A DNA stretch of 39,123 bases from Comamonadaceae bacterium (GTDB taxonomy: Bacteria > Pseudomonadota > Gammaproteobacteria > Burkholderiales > Burkholderiaceae_C). The DNA lies in contig PNMF01000014.1 of NCBI GenBank assembly GCA_013823485.1, positions 1-39,123 of the forward strand. The letters are read 5' to 3'. Of the stretch, positions 8,569 through 16,777 are shown in pieces. Each line of letters starts with the position of its first letter. Position 1 is the stretch's first letter. Both the position numbers and the translations under genes were made by a program. Below the pieces are notes generated by a model that had not been told where the DNA came from, did not search any database, and was given only the letters and a program-made list of their open reading frames with translations.

Positions 8569-9054
8569 ATGAAATCGATCGACATCGACGACGCCGACCG
8601 CCGCCTGCTGGAACTGCTGCAGGAAGACGCCGGCCGCAGCAACCAGGACCTGGCCGCGGCCGCCCACCTGTCGCCCCCCACCAGCCTGCGGCGGGTGCGG
8701 CGGCTGCACCAGCTCGGGCTGATCGAACGGGTGGTGGCCGTCCTCCAGCCCGAACGGCTGGCCGAGGCCCAGGGCCATGGGCTCACCGCCCTGGTGGAGG
8801 TGACGCTGGAGCGCCAGGGCGCCGACCTGCAGGACGCCTTTGAAGCGCGCGTCGTCCCCGACCCGGCCGTGCAGCAGTGTTACCGGGTCAGCCCCGGGCC
8901 GGACTTCGTGCTGGTGGTGCACTGCGCCGACATGCCGGCCTACCTGGAACTGGCCCGGCGGCTGTTCACCAGCGACGCCAATGTCCGCAACGTGAAGGCT
9001 TTCTTCAGCACCCGGCGGGCCAAGTTCCATCCGCGCCTGCCGATTCACCGCTGA
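8569..9054 (+). CDS. Lrp/AsnC-family transcriptional regulator
   Basis: A 161-residue protein with the full Lrp/AsnC layout. DIDDADRRLLELLQEDAGRS leads into an N-terminal winged helix-turn-helix (about residues 24-50, with SPPTSLRRVRRL as recognition helix). The RAM-type effector/oligomerisation domain follows (VSPGPDFVLVVHCADMPAYLE). The length is normal for the family. It is transcribed divergently from glmS, with AT-rich direct repeats between. The ligand, usually an amino acid, and the targets are not evident; autoregulation is likely by family habit. No strong ribosome-binding site precedes the ATG at 8569. Confidence 0.9.
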   Translation: MKSIDIDDADRRLLELLQEDAGRSNQDLAAAAHLSPPTSLRRVRRLHQLGLIERVVAVLQPERLAEAQGHGLTALVEVTLERQGADLQDAFEARVVPDPAVQQCYRVSPGPDFVLVVHCADMPAYLELARRLFTSDANVRNVKAFFSTRRAKFHPRLPIHR

Positions 9055-9148
9055 GCGCAAAATGCATACCCTTGCATGACTCTACCCCCCCAGGGTTTGA
9101 TACAAACCGCACAGGGATGGCGTTTTATTAAGCCGTTCGGGTTGCAGC

Positions 9149-9179
9149 CTGACACAACCTGTAACAGGTTTTCTAGAAT
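9149..9179 (+). promoter_or_regulatory. Promoter with palindrome upstream of the DUF2726 gene
   Basis: AACCTGT-A-ACAGGTT (9156-9170) is a perfect 7-bp inverted repeat. It is followed at once by TAGAAT (9174-9179), a good -10 box; CTGACA at 9149-9154 could serve as -35 with a long 19-base spacer. The palindrome would cover the spacer, as an operator would. The transcript would run into the gene starting at 9224. Confidence 0.45.
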
Positions 9180-9223
9180 CGCCGACAACGACAAGAGCCC
9201 GTCCAGGGCTTCAGGAGGTCTTG

Positions 9224-9943
9224 ATGGACATGATGTGGACCGGAATCGGCATCGCGGCGGTGCTGCTGGTTCTGTGCGGCTGGCTCTATGTGCGGTACTT
9301 CCGCCAGGGCGATCACGGCCGTGATGATCGCTACAGCCCCGAGCGGGTGCTGTCGGTGGAACAGGTGGCCATGCTGGACTACCTGCAGGACACCTTCCCC
9401 GGCCATGTGGTGCTGCCGCAGGTGCAGCTCAAGCACATGCTGTCGGTGCGTCGGGCGAGCAACAAGCAGCGCGCCCTGGAGCGCCTGGAAGCCGACAGCG
9501 TGGACTTCGTGGTGTGCGGCGTCGACGGCAAGCCGAACTTTGCCTTCGACGTCGAGCAATACCACCTGAGCAATGCCGAGGCACGGGCCGAGCGGGTGCG
9601 CGAGAAGAACCGGATCCTGCGCACCGCCGGCGTGCGCTTCGTGCTGCTCAAGAACGGCATCCACCGCATGCCCTCCCCGGCCGACTTCCGGGCCCAGCTC
9701 AACCTGGCCGAGCTGCCGAAGCCGAAACAGCCGGTCAAGACCGAGACGGAGCGCGACAGCGTCATGCGCGAACTCGAGAGCCAGCTCTCGGGCTTTGACC
9801 ACCAGTACGGCAACACCGGCTTCCGGGAGTCGGAAATCATGGGCCTGTCCAACCTGATGGGCCTGGACGACGACCTCGCCCCGCGCCGCCCGCGCCAGCG
9901 CGCCGGCCAGCCGCCTGCAGCGGGCCAGGGCAATCCGCGCTGA
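9224..9943 (+). CDS. Membrane-anchored DUF2726 protein
   Basis: A 239-residue protein with one N-terminal transmembrane segment (IGIAAVLLVLCGWLYVRYF) followed by a cytoplasmic DUF2726 domain. That domain shows QVQLKHML, the block VDFVVCGVDGKPNFAFDVEQYH and GVRFVLLKN. DUF2726 resembles the nuclease-like fold seen beside topoisomerase zinc-finger proteins, but no activity is established. The C-terminal tail is basic and low-complexity. AGGAGG at 9213-9218 is 5 bases from ATG 9224, which is preferred over TTG at 9221. The stop codon abuts that of the convergent glmU, with no intergenic base. Function unknown. Confidence 0.8.
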   Translation: MDMMWTGIGIAAVLLVLCGWLYVRYFRQGDHGRDDRYSPERVLSVEQVAMLDYLQDTFPGHVVLPQVQLKHMLSVRRASNKQRALERLEADSVDFVVCGVDGKPNFAFDVEQYHLSNAEARAERVREKNRILRTAGVRFVLLKNGIHRMPSPADFRAQLNLAELPKPKQPVKTETERDSVMRELESQLSGFDHQYGNTGFRESEIMGLSNLMGLDDDLAPRRPRQRAGQPPAAGQGNPR

Positions 9944-11338
9944 TCAGCCTTTTTTCTTGACCGGGCGCTGCCAGCCGGCAATGGTGACCGGCTTGCCCCG
10001 CGCCACCGACAGGGCGCCGGCCGGCGCGTCCTTGGTGATGGTGGAGCCGGCCCCCACTGTGCCGCCCGCGCCGATGGTCACCGGCGCCACCAGCACGCAG
10101 TTGCTGCCCACATGCACATCGGCCTCGATGACGGTGCGGTGCTTGTTGGCCCCGTCGTAGTTGGCGGTGATGCTGCCGGCACCGTAGTTCACCCGCTCGC
10201 CGACCGTGGCATCGCCCAGATAGGCCAGGTGGTTGGCCTTGGCACCGGCCGCCAGGGTGCTGTTCTTCACTTCGACAAAGTTGCCGATGTGCACCTCGCG
10301 GCCCAGATCGGCACCGGGGCGCAGCCGGGCAAACGGCCCTACCAGCGCGCCCTCGCCCACCCGCACACCGGCCTTCTCGCCATCGATGTGGGTGAACGGA
10401 TGAATCACCGCACCGGCCTCGATGCGGGCATTCGCCACCACGCAGTGGGCCCCGATGCGCACGCCCTCGCCGAGCTCGACCCGGCCTTCAAACACGCAGT
10501 TGATGTCGATCTCCACATCCTGGCCGCAGACCAGTTCGCCACGGACGTCGATCCGGGCCGGATCGGCCAGCCGCACGCCCTGCAGCATCAGGGCCTGGGC
10601 ATGGCGCTGCTGGAAGGCGCGCTCCAGCTCGGCCAGCTGCTGCGGGCTGTTGACGCCAGCCACCTGCACCGCGTCATCGATCCGGTGCGCCACCACGCTC
10701 AGGCCGTCGGCGACGGCGAACTTCACCACGTCGGTCAGGTAGTACTCGGCCTGCGCGTTGCGGTTGTCCAGCCGCGCCAGCCAGCCGCGCAGCAGGCGGG
10801 TGGGCACCGCCATGATGCCGCTGTAGATCTCGCCGATGGCGCGCTGGGACTCGGTGGCGTCCTTGTGTTCGACGATGGCCTGCACCTCGCCCGAAGCGGT
10901 GCGCACGATGCGGCCGTAGCCGGTGGGATCGGGCAGGTCGAGCGTGAGCAGCGCCAGCCGCTGGCCGTCGCAGGCCTGCAGCAGGGCCTGCAGGGTGTCG
11001 GCCTGGGTCAGGGGCACATCGCCGGACAGCACCAGGGTCACGCCGTCGTCCGGCAGCACCGGCGCGGCCTGCTGCACCGCATGGCCGGTGCCCAGCTGGG
11101 GCTCCTGCCGCACGAAGCGCAGCGGCGTGCCGGTGGGCGCGCTCAGGCCGGCCTCGACCTCGGCGGCCCCATGACCGGTGATGACCACCACGCTGCGGGC
11201 CGATAACCGCGCGGCGCAGTCGATCACATGCTGGGCCAGGGCACGACCCGCAAGACGGTGCAACACTTTGGGCCGGCGGCTCTTCATGCGGGTGCCTTTG
11301 CCCGCCGCCATCACCACCACATCCAAAGCTCTGCTCAT
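9944..11338 (-). CDS. glmU: Bifunctional UDP-N-acetylglucosamine pyrophosphorylase / glucosamine-1-phosphate N-acetyltransferase
   Basis: Catalyses the last two steps to UDP-GlcNAc in the cytoplasm: acetylation of glucosamine-1-phosphate, then uridylyl transfer. The N-terminal nucleotidyltransferase has VVMAAGKGTRMKS and RPKVLHRLAG. The C-terminal half is a left-handed beta-helix with hexapeptide repeats (VRIGAHCVVANARIEAG and IGAGGTVGAGSTITKDAP). The length is 464 residues, normal for the family. The frame runs 43 residues further upstream, but similarity to GlmU starts at MSRALDVVVMAAG, so ATG 11338 is chosen. It shares the hexosamine pathway with glmS 1.5 kb away and is divergent from a lipoprotein gene with a 55-base gap. 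Confidence 0.97.
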   Translation of the reverse strand: MSRALDVVVMAAGKGTRMKSRRPKVLHRLAGRALAQHVIDCAARLSARSVVVITGHGAAEVEAGLSAPTGTPLRFVRQEPQLGTGHAVQQAAPVLPDDGVTLVLSGDVPLTQADTLQALLQACDGQRLALLTLDLPDPTGYGRIVRTASGEVQAIVEHKDATESQRAIGEIYSGIMAVPTRLLRGWLARLDNRNAQAEYYLTDVVKFAVADGLSVVAHRIDDAVQVAGVNSPQQLAELERAFQQRHAQALMLQGVRLADPARIDVRGELVCGQDVEIDINCVFEGRVELGEGVRIGAHCVVANARIEAGAVIHPFTHIDGEKAGVRVGEGALVGPFARLRPGADLGREVHIGNFVEVKNSTLAAGAKANHLAYLGDATVGERVNYGAGSITANYDGANKHRTVIEADVHVGSNCVLVAPVTIGAGGTVGAGSTITKDAPAGALSVARGKPVTIAGWQRPVKKKG

Positions 11339-11393
11339 GTCCGTCCTTTGTGCTGCTGCCACCACGCCGCCCGGCCCCGAGGCCGGCGGCAGA

Positions 11394-12260
11394 ATGCGCC
11401 GGATTATGGCCCGCCCCCTGGGTCGGCTCGCGGTGCTGGGCTTGGCCCTGGTGCTGGCGGGCTGCACCGCACTCAGGGTGGTCTACCACCAGGCCCCGAG
11501 CCTGACCTACTGGTGGATCGATGGCTATGCCGATCTGGACAACCGCCAGACCGCACAGGTCCGGGCCGACCTCGACGCGCTGTTTGCGTGGCACCGCCAG
11601 GAGGATCTGCCGCGCCTGGCCGAGCTGCTGCGCGACTGGGAACGGCTGGCGCCGAACGACATCACGGCCGATCAGGTGTGCCAGCAGTTCGACCGGGTCC
11701 GCGAGCGGCTCGCACGCACCGCCACCGAAGCGGTGCCGCCGCTGGCCCGGCTGGCCCTGCAGCTCTCGCCCGCCCAGCTCGACCACCTGGCCCGCCAGCA
11801 GGTCAAGAACAACCGCGAGTTCGAGGAAGACTTCATCGCCGCGTCGCCCGGCCGGGTGCTCGACCGCCGGACCGAACGCGCGCAGGACCGGCTGGAAACC
11901 TTTTATGGCCGCCTGAGCGATGCCCAGCGCAGCCTGCTGCGCCAGCAGCTGGCCGCATCACCGTTCGATGCGGCACGCACCCGGCAGGAGCGGCTGGTGC
12001 GCCAGGCCGACCTGCTGGCGACCATCCGCCAGGCCCAGGCCGAACCGGCTTCCGCAGGCCAGCGCATCCAGGCGCACCTGAACCGGTTCACCGATTCGCC
12101 CACGCCGGGCTACAACGCCTACCTGCAGTCCACGGTCCAGCATGGTTGCCGGCAACTGGCGCTGATCCACAACAGCACCACCGCACAGCAGCGCCAGCGG
12201 GCCGTGGCCACGCTCCAACAGTACGGGGCCGACCTGCGCACGCTGGCCAGCCCGGGCTGA
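11394..12260 (+). CDS. DUF6279-type lipoprotein
   Basis: A 288-residue secreted lipoprotein. A lipoprotein signal peptide (LGRLAVLGLALVLAGC, lipobox LAGC) is followed by LRVVYHQAPSLTYWWIDGYADLDNRQ. This start of the mature protein is typical of the DUF6279 family of betaproteobacteria and gammaproteobacteria. The remainder is predicted all-helical and rich in Arg, Gln and Ala, with no catalytic motif. ATG at 11394 and ATG at 11406 are both possible; neither has a strong ribosome-binding site, and the shorter form also has a complete signal. It is divergent from glmU. The protein probably sits in the outer membrane facing the periplasm; role unknown. Confidence 0.82.
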   Translation: MRRIMARPLGRLAVLGLALVLAGCTALRVVYHQAPSLTYWWIDGYADLDNRQTAQVRADLDALFAWHRQEDLPRLAELLRDWERLAPNDITADQVCQQFDRVRERLARTATEAVPPLARLALQLSPAQLDHLARQQVKNNREFEEDFIAASPGRVLDRRTERAQDRLETFYGRLSDAQRSLLRQQLAASPFDAARTRQERLVRQADLLATIRQAQAEPASAGQRIQAHLNRFTDSPTPGYNAYLQSTVQHGCRQLALIHNSTTAQQRQRAVATLQQYGADLRTLASPG

Positions 12261-12281
12261 ACGCCTGGCGGCGCACCGCCG

Positions 12282-13529
12282 TCAGCGCAGCGCCATCCAC
12301 ACCAGCCCGAGCGACAGCAGCGTGACCGGCACGCCGATGCGGGCATGCTCGCGCCAGCCGATGTGCACGCCCTGCTGACCGGCCAGGTCGGCCACGATCA
12401 GGTTGGCGATGGAGCCCACCAGCAGCAGGTTGCCGGCAAAGGTGGTCACCAGCGCCAGCTGCAGGCCGGCGGTGGAGGCGTGGTCCTGCAGGTGGGGCAA
12501 CAGCAGCATGACGGCGGGCACGTTGGACACCAGGTTGGAGAGCACCACCCCCGCCACCATCAGCGTGCCTGGCTCGTGCAGCACCACCCCGCGCGCCGCC
12601 AGCCACTGCACCGCATCGGTCGCCATGCCGGTCGATTCGAACGCGTGGTTGACCACGAACAGCCCCATGAACAGCACCAGCAGCGACCAGTCCACCAGGC
12701 CGATGACGTCGGACGACGCCAGCCGGCGGCTCAGCAGCAGCAGCGCAGCCCCGACCAGCGCCAGCACCGCGTGCGGCGCGTCGGTGAACAGGAAGAGCAC
12801 CATCAGCACGCTCACCACGGTCAGGCCCTTGGTGGTCTGCCAGGCATCGAACGGCGGGTCGGCATCGAGCGGCACCGACGGCGGCACCAGCGCATCGCTG
12901 CGCGACTGGCCCGGTCCCCAGGCCAGCCAGACCCAGAGCACTAGCAGGCCACCGGCCACCGGGGCGGCGGCGCGCAGCGCGTAGTCGGCGAAGTCGAGCG
13001 CGAGCACCGAGCCGATCAGCATGTTCTGCGGGTTGCCGATCAGCGTGGCCGCCGAACCGATGTTGGCCGCGCAGGCCAGCCCGACCAGAAACGGCACCGG
13101 CGGCCAGCCGCGCTGCAGGCACAGGCGCAGCACCAGCGGCGTCATGGCCAGGCAGATGACATCGTTCGAGAACACCGCCGACAGCACGCCGGCGACCGCA
13201 ATCAGGGCCGCCAGCAAGGCCGGCCGCGACAGCGGCATGGCGCCCACCTTGAGGGTGACCGCCGCATAAAAACCGCCCAGCCGCATTTGCGCCGAAATGA
13301 CCATGAAGGCAAACAGCAGCAGCAGCGTGGACACGTCGATGGCCGAGGCGGCCTGGTTCACCGTCATGCCGGTGATGGCCATCATGGCGATGGCGCCCAG
13401 CAGGGCCACGCCGGTGCGGTCCAGCCGCAGGCGGGGCAGCCCGCCCAGGAACATGCCCAGGTAGACCACGCCGAAGACGGTGGCAACGGCCCAGTCGGTG
13501 AAGGCGTGGTGGAGCGGCGGCGGGTTCAT
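12282..13529 (-). CDS. SLC13/ArsB-like ion or anion permease
   Basis: A 415-residue polytopic inner-membrane protein with roughly ten or eleven hydrophobic segments. Two related halves carry the ion-transporter signatures VFSNDVICLAMTPLVL and NLVSNVPAVMLLLPHL, which match the Asn-containing re-entrant motifs of the ArsB/NhaD/SLC13 superfamily. GSAATLIGNPQNMLIG and GNLLLVGSIANLIV are the matching downstream loops. The substrate cannot be read from sequence: arsenite, dicarboxylate, sodium and sulfate carriers share this fold, and no ars genes are nearby. The frame extends 130 codons upstream, but membrane-protein character starts at MNPPPLHHAF, so ATG 13529 is chosen. It is convergent with the lipoprotein gene, 21 bases away. 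Confidence 0.87.
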   Translation of the reverse strand: MNPPPLHHAFTDWAVATVFGVVYLGMFLGGLPRLRLDRTGVALLGAIAMMAITGMTVNQAASAIDVSTLLLLFAFMVISAQMRLGGFYAAVTLKVGAMPLSRPALLAALIAVAGVLSAVFSNDVICLAMTPLVLRLCLQRGWPPVPFLVGLACAANIGSAATLIGNPQNMLIGSVLALDFADYALRAAAPVAGGLLVLWVWLAWGPGQSRSDALVPPSVPLDADPPFDAWQTTKGLTVVSVLMVLFLFTDAPHAVLALVGAALLLLSRRLASSDVIGLVDWSLLVLFMGLFVVNHAFESTGMATDAVQWLAARGVVLHEPGTLMVAGVVLSNLVSNVPAVMLLLPHLQDHASTAGLQLALVTTFAGNLLLVGSIANLIVADLAGQQGVHIGWREHARIGVPVTLLSLGLVWMALR

Positions 13530-13564
13530 GGACCCCGCATGGTAGCGGGGCCGCCGGGCACGGA

Positions 13565-14545
13565 TCAGGCCTGCAGGGAGGCCCACATCTCCTGGTCGCG
13601 CTCGGCGGTCCAGATGCGCGGGTGCTTGATGCCCCGGGCCTCGTCGTAGGCGCGGCTCACGTCGAACGGCAGGCAGTGCTCGTAGATGAAGACATGGCCG
13701 AACACCGGATCCATCTTCTGGCGGGTGTGGGCCATGGCGGCCTTCAGGTCCATGCCGGCGGCCGCCGCCTCGCGCGCCGCCTGGAACAGCGTGGTGACCC
13801 AGCGGGCGGTGTAGTCCAGCGCCTTGTTCACGTTGGCGTTGCCCTTCATGGCTTCGCCGCGACCGGGCACGATGGCTTCGGCGGTGAGGGCACGCAAGGC
13901 TTCCAGCGTGGCCGGCCACTCTTCCAGCTGGGCATCGCCGGTGTAGACGCCGGCCTCGAACTCGACCAGATCGCCGCTGAACAGCACTTTTTCGGACTCG
14001 ACCCAGGCGATGGTGTCGCCCTTGGTGTGGCCGGCGCCGGGGTGCCAGATCTCGACCTTCACACCGCCCAGATCGAGCGTGAGGCTGCCCTGGCGGCCGG
14101 GCGTGCCGTCGCCGATCACCAGCGTGGGCCAGGTGAGGCCGGGCACCGAGTCGGCGCCGCGGAACAGCCGGGGGAAGCGTTCCATCTCGCTCTGCATGTC
14201 CTGCGCGCCGCGCTCCACGATCAGGTCGTGGGTGCCGCGGCTGGCAATCACCTCGGTCGCGCCTTCGGCCTTGAAGGCGCTGGCGCCCAGCACGCGCACC
14301 GCGTGGTAGTGGGTCAGCAGCACGTACTTGATGGGCTTGTCGCTGACCTCGCGGATGCGGCGGATCAGGTCCTGCGCCATGGCGGGGGTGGCGGTGGCGT
14401 CGCTCACCAGGATGAATTCGTCACCGATGATCACGCCCGAATTCGGGTCGCCTTCGGCCGTGTAGGCCCAGCAGTGGGCGCTGAGCTGTTCGAAGGTGAT
14501 GTTCTTGTCCTGCAGGTCGGCCTGCGAGGCGAATGCTTTGCTCAT
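13565..14545 (-). CDS. Metallo-beta-lactamase-fold hydrolase with incomplete second metal site
   Basis: A 326-residue soluble MBL-fold protein. The usual HxHxDH motif is here THYHAVRVLG: H79 and H81 are kept, but the Asp-His pair is V83-R84. H173 (GAGHTKGD) and D192 (LFSGDLVE) are present. This leaves a full first zinc site but a damaged second, so the enzyme may use one metal ion. The C-terminal 100 residues hold ARGIKHPRIWTAERDQEMW. CGGAGA precedes the ATG at 14545. A TetR regulator lies just upstream on the same strand, with a palindrome between the two genes. The substrate is unknown; SoxH-like or lactonase-like roles are possible. Confidence 0.83.
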   Translation of the reverse strand: MSKAFASQADLQDKNITFEQLSAHCWAYTAEGDPNSGVIIGDEFILVSDATATPAMAQDLIRRIREVSDKPIKYVLLTHYHAVRVLGASAFKAEGATEVIASRGTHDLIVERGAQDMQSEMERFPRLFRGADSVPGLTWPTLVIGDGTPGRQGSLTLDLGGVKVEIWHPGAGHTKGDTIAWVESEKVLFSGDLVEFEAGVYTGDAQLEEWPATLEALRALTAEAIVPGRGEAMKGNANVNKALDYTARWVTTLFQAAREAAAAGMDLKAAMAHTRQKMDPVFGHVFIYEHCLPFDVSRAYDEARGIKHPRIWTAERDQEMWASLQA

Positions 14546-14590
14546 GGCGGTCTCCGGGGTGGTGGTCGGCTGAAGTGCGGAATTTTACTT

Positions 14591-14605
14591 AAACGAAATT
14601 CGTTT
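14591..14605. promoter_or_regulatory. Probable TetR operator
   Basis: AAACGAA-A-TTCGTTT is a perfect 7-bp inverted repeat in an AT-rich patch between the TetR gene and the MBL-fold hydrolase gene, 46 bases upstream of the latter's ATG. Its size and symmetry fit a TetR dimer site. The regulator probably represses the hydrolase gene. Confidence 0.5.
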
Positions 14606-14631
14606 CATATAGGTAAATCACGGAAACCCGG

Positions 14632-15243
14632 TCATCCGGGTCCCTGGCCGGACAGTCCCCGCTCCAGCACCGCCACCACCTCGTCGGCAAATGCCGCGTA
14701 GCTCATGGGGCCGCCGGGGCGCAGCCAGGTGAAGGTCCAGTTGATCATGCCGAACAGCATCATGGTCAGCGCGGTCTGGTTGCCGGCATGCACCCGGTCC
14801 GGGTAGGCCCGCCGGATGAAGCGGGTGAAGGCGGCGACCACGTCGCGCTGGCGGTTCAGGATCAGCTCGCGCTGCACGTCGCCCAGGAATTTGGTGTCCG
14901 ACACCAGCGCCACATGGCGGGTGGCCGAGCTCTCGTATTCGGTCAGGAACGACCGCACCAGCGCATGCAGCGCCGCCCGTTCGCTGAGGTTCTGGCGCTG
15001 GGCATGGGCCTCGGCCTCGCCTATCAGGGCCAGCAGCCGCTGGGTGTAGCGGTCCAGCAGGTCGAACAGGATGGCTTCCTTGCTCTCGTAATAGTGGTAG
15101 AGCCGCGCCTTGCTGGTGCCGCACGCCGCCGCAATGTCGTTCATGCTGGCGGCCGGGAAGCTGCGGTGGGCGAAGCACTGCGCCGCCAGGTTGAGGATCT
15201 CGTCGCGCTTGAGATCGTGGGTGGGTGACTTGGGGCGTGCCAT
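14632..15243 (-). CDS. TetR-family transcriptional regulator
   Basis: A 203-residue protein with an N-terminal TetR helix-turn-helix: RDEILNLAAQCFAHRSF, then SMNDIAAACGTSKARLYHYY and the characteristic ESKEAILFDLLD. The C-terminal ligand-binding domain is helical (residues about 75-200) and resembles regulators of acyl-CoA or aromatic metabolism, but only weakly. The frame runs 39 codons upstream in GC-rich sequence; ATG 15243 (MARPKSPTHDLKRDE) is the natural start. It lies upstream of, and co-directional with, the MBL-fold hydrolase gene, with an inverted repeat in the gap. It probably controls that gene. The inducer is unknown. Confidence 0.9.
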   Translation of the reverse strand: MARPKSPTHDLKRDEILNLAAQCFAHRSFPAASMNDIAAACGTSKARLYHYYESKEAILFDLLDRYTQRLLALIGEAEAHAQRQNLSERAALHALVRSFLTEYESSATRHVALVSDTKFLGDVQRELILNRQRDVVAAFTRFIRRAYPDRVHAGNQTALTMMLFGMINWTFTWLRPGGPMSYAAFADEVVAVLERGLSGQGPG

Positions 15244-15292
15244 GCGGGGCATTCTGCCAGCGGCCCCCGGCCGCGCGACCCGGGGCCTGCCG

Positions 15293-15556
15293 TCAGGCCG
15301 CGCCGAAGCCGAAGCGCAGCACGCCCGCGCCACACGGCTGCCACGGCTCCACCACCACATGGGCGCCGGCCGGCACCTCCAGCACCTCGCCGGCCACCAC
15401 GATGCGGTCGCAGCCGTCGCCCCAGGTGACCCAGGCCCGGCCTTCGCGCACCGCCAGCCGGCTGGGCCGGATGGCCCGCAGGCTGGCGGCCGCGCCGGCC
15501 CCGAGCTGCCACAGCGGGCCGGGAATCAGGGATTCTTGAATGGCATGAATGGACAT
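15293..15556 (-). CDS. DUF2917 protein
   Basis: A small cytosolic protein of 87 residues matching DUF2917. REGRAWVTWGDGCDRIVVAGE is the family's core beta segment, followed by VLEVPAGAHVVVEPW, consistent with a small cupin-like barrel. No signal peptide or catalytic residues are seen. CAGGAGAA precedes the ATG at 15556. It is divergent from a LysR-type regulator, 133 bases away, an arrangement often seen for this family in Burkholderiales, and the regulator may control it. Function unknown. Confidence 0.8.
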   Translation of the reverse strand: MSIHAIQESLIPGPLWQLGAGAAASLRAIRPSRLAVREGRAWVTWGDGCDRIVVAGEVLEVPAGAHVVVEPWQPCGAGVLRFGFGAA

Positions 15557-15653
15557 GGTGTTCTCCTGCGTCGAGCCGAACGCAAACCGATTCGGCCAGG
15601 CTTGAATCCTCTGCCAGAGCCGGCCTGTGGTCCAATGAAAACGCCCGCTTCCA

Positions 15654-15674
15654 TTGATGACTTGAACGCATCAA
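15654..15674. promoter_or_regulatory. LysR-type binding site in the divergent DUF2917/LysR region
   Basis: TTGATG (15654-15659) and CATCAA (15669-15674) are perfect reverse complements separated by 9 bases. This resembles the interrupted dyad that LysR-type proteins bind next to their own genes. It lies 15 bases before the LysR start, where it would autoregulate. Confidence 0.5.
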
Positions 15675-15689
15675 CATCATCTGCCGCCC

Positions 15690-16709
15690 ATGCAACCCAC
15701 CAGCCGCACCCGCCCGCTGCCCGTCGGTCACCTGCGCGCCTTCGAGGCGGTGGCCCGGCTGCTCAACTTCCGCGCCGCCGCCGACGAGCTGTCGATCACC
15801 CAGAGCGCGGTGAGCCGCCAGATCCAGTCGCTGGAGGACGACATCGGCACGCCGCTGTTCCTGCGCCACACCCGCTCGGTGCAACTCACCGGGGCCGGCG
15901 CCCAGCTGCTGCGCGCGGTCGACCCGGCGCTGGAGCGGATCGACAGTTCGGTGCGGCAGATCCGCCAGGGCGCCGGCCGGCGCAGCGTGTCCATCACCAC
16001 CTGGGCATCGTTCGCCTCGATGTGGCTCATTCCCCGGCTGGAGCATTTCCAGCGCGAGCACCCGGACATCGACATCCGCATCGACGCCACCGACAGCACG
16101 GTCGATCTGGCCACCGCCGACGTCGACCTGGCGCTGCGCTACGGCGTGCCCGAGAACGCGCCGCCCCATGCGGTGCGGCTGTTCGGCGAACAGCTCACCC
16201 CGGTGGCCAGCCCCTGGCTGCTGCAGGCCCACCCGATCCGCACCCCGGCGGACCTGGCCGGCGTGGCCCTGATCGAGGCCGGTGACGCCCACCGCTCGCG
16301 CCACCTCGAATGGCTGACCTGGCAGCGCTGGCTCGACACCTTCGGCCAGACCGTCGCACCCCGCCGCGCCGCCGGTGCCCGGCGTCCGGCGCCCAGCCGC
16401 CTGCAGCCCCAGCGCTGGCTGTACTTCAACTACGCCCACCAGATCGTGCAGGCCGCCCTCACCGGCCAGGGCGTGGCCATGGCGCGCCTGCCGCTGGTGG
16501 CGGAAAGCCTGGCCAGCGGCGCGCTGCTGGAGCCGCTGCCGGCCTGCCGCATGGACTCGCCACTGGCCTACTGGCTGGTCACCGGCCCGCAGCGGACCCG
16601 CCGCCCCGAAGTGCAGGCCTTCTGCGACTGGCTGCTGGAACAGGCGGCCGCCACCCGGCAAGCCATCGGCGACACGCCCGACCCCGACACGGTGGACCTG
16701 ATCGACTGA
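15690..16709 (+). CDS. LysR-family transcriptional regulator
   Basis: A 339-residue LysR protein. The N-terminal winged helix reads LRAFEAVARLLNFRAAADEL, then SITQSAVSRQIQSLEDDIGTPLF, followed by RHTRSVQLTGAG. The effector-binding domain starts near residue 95 (RSVSITTWASFASMWLIPRL) and resembles the GcvA-like branch (DIDIRIDATDSTVDLATADVDLALRYG). A Pro/Arg-rich insertion (about residues 226-245) is unusual within the effector domain. It is divergent from the DUF2917 gene, with a palindromic site between. Targets are unknown; DUF2917 and the downstream EamA transporter are candidates. Confidence 0.92.
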   Translation: MQPTSRTRPLPVGHLRAFEAVARLLNFRAAADELSITQSAVSRQIQSLEDDIGTPLFLRHTRSVQLTGAGAQLLRAVDPALERIDSSVRQIRQGAGRRSVSITTWASFASMWLIPRLEHFQREHPDIDIRIDATDSTVDLATADVDLALRYGVPENAPPHAVRLFGEQLTPVASPWLLQAHPIRTPADLAGVALIEAGDAHRSRHLEWLTWQRWLDTFGQTVAPRRAAGARRPAPSRLQPQRWLYFNYAHQIVQAALTGQGVAMARLPLVAESLASGALLEPLPACRMDSPLAYWLVTGPQRTRRPEVQAFCDWLLEQAAATRQAIGDTPDPDTVDLID

Positions 16710-16777
16710 CCCCTGCTGGACCCGGCTCATGCCCCAGGCTGGTGCACACTCTCGGGCTTTTTCCCGCCCGACCGCCC

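Noticed and set aside
12860..13010. Part of the SLC13-like gene as an arsenic-resistance pump
   Set aside because: ArsB and SLC13 carriers share the same signatures, and no arsR, arsC or other arsenic gene lies nearby, so the specific name is not supported.
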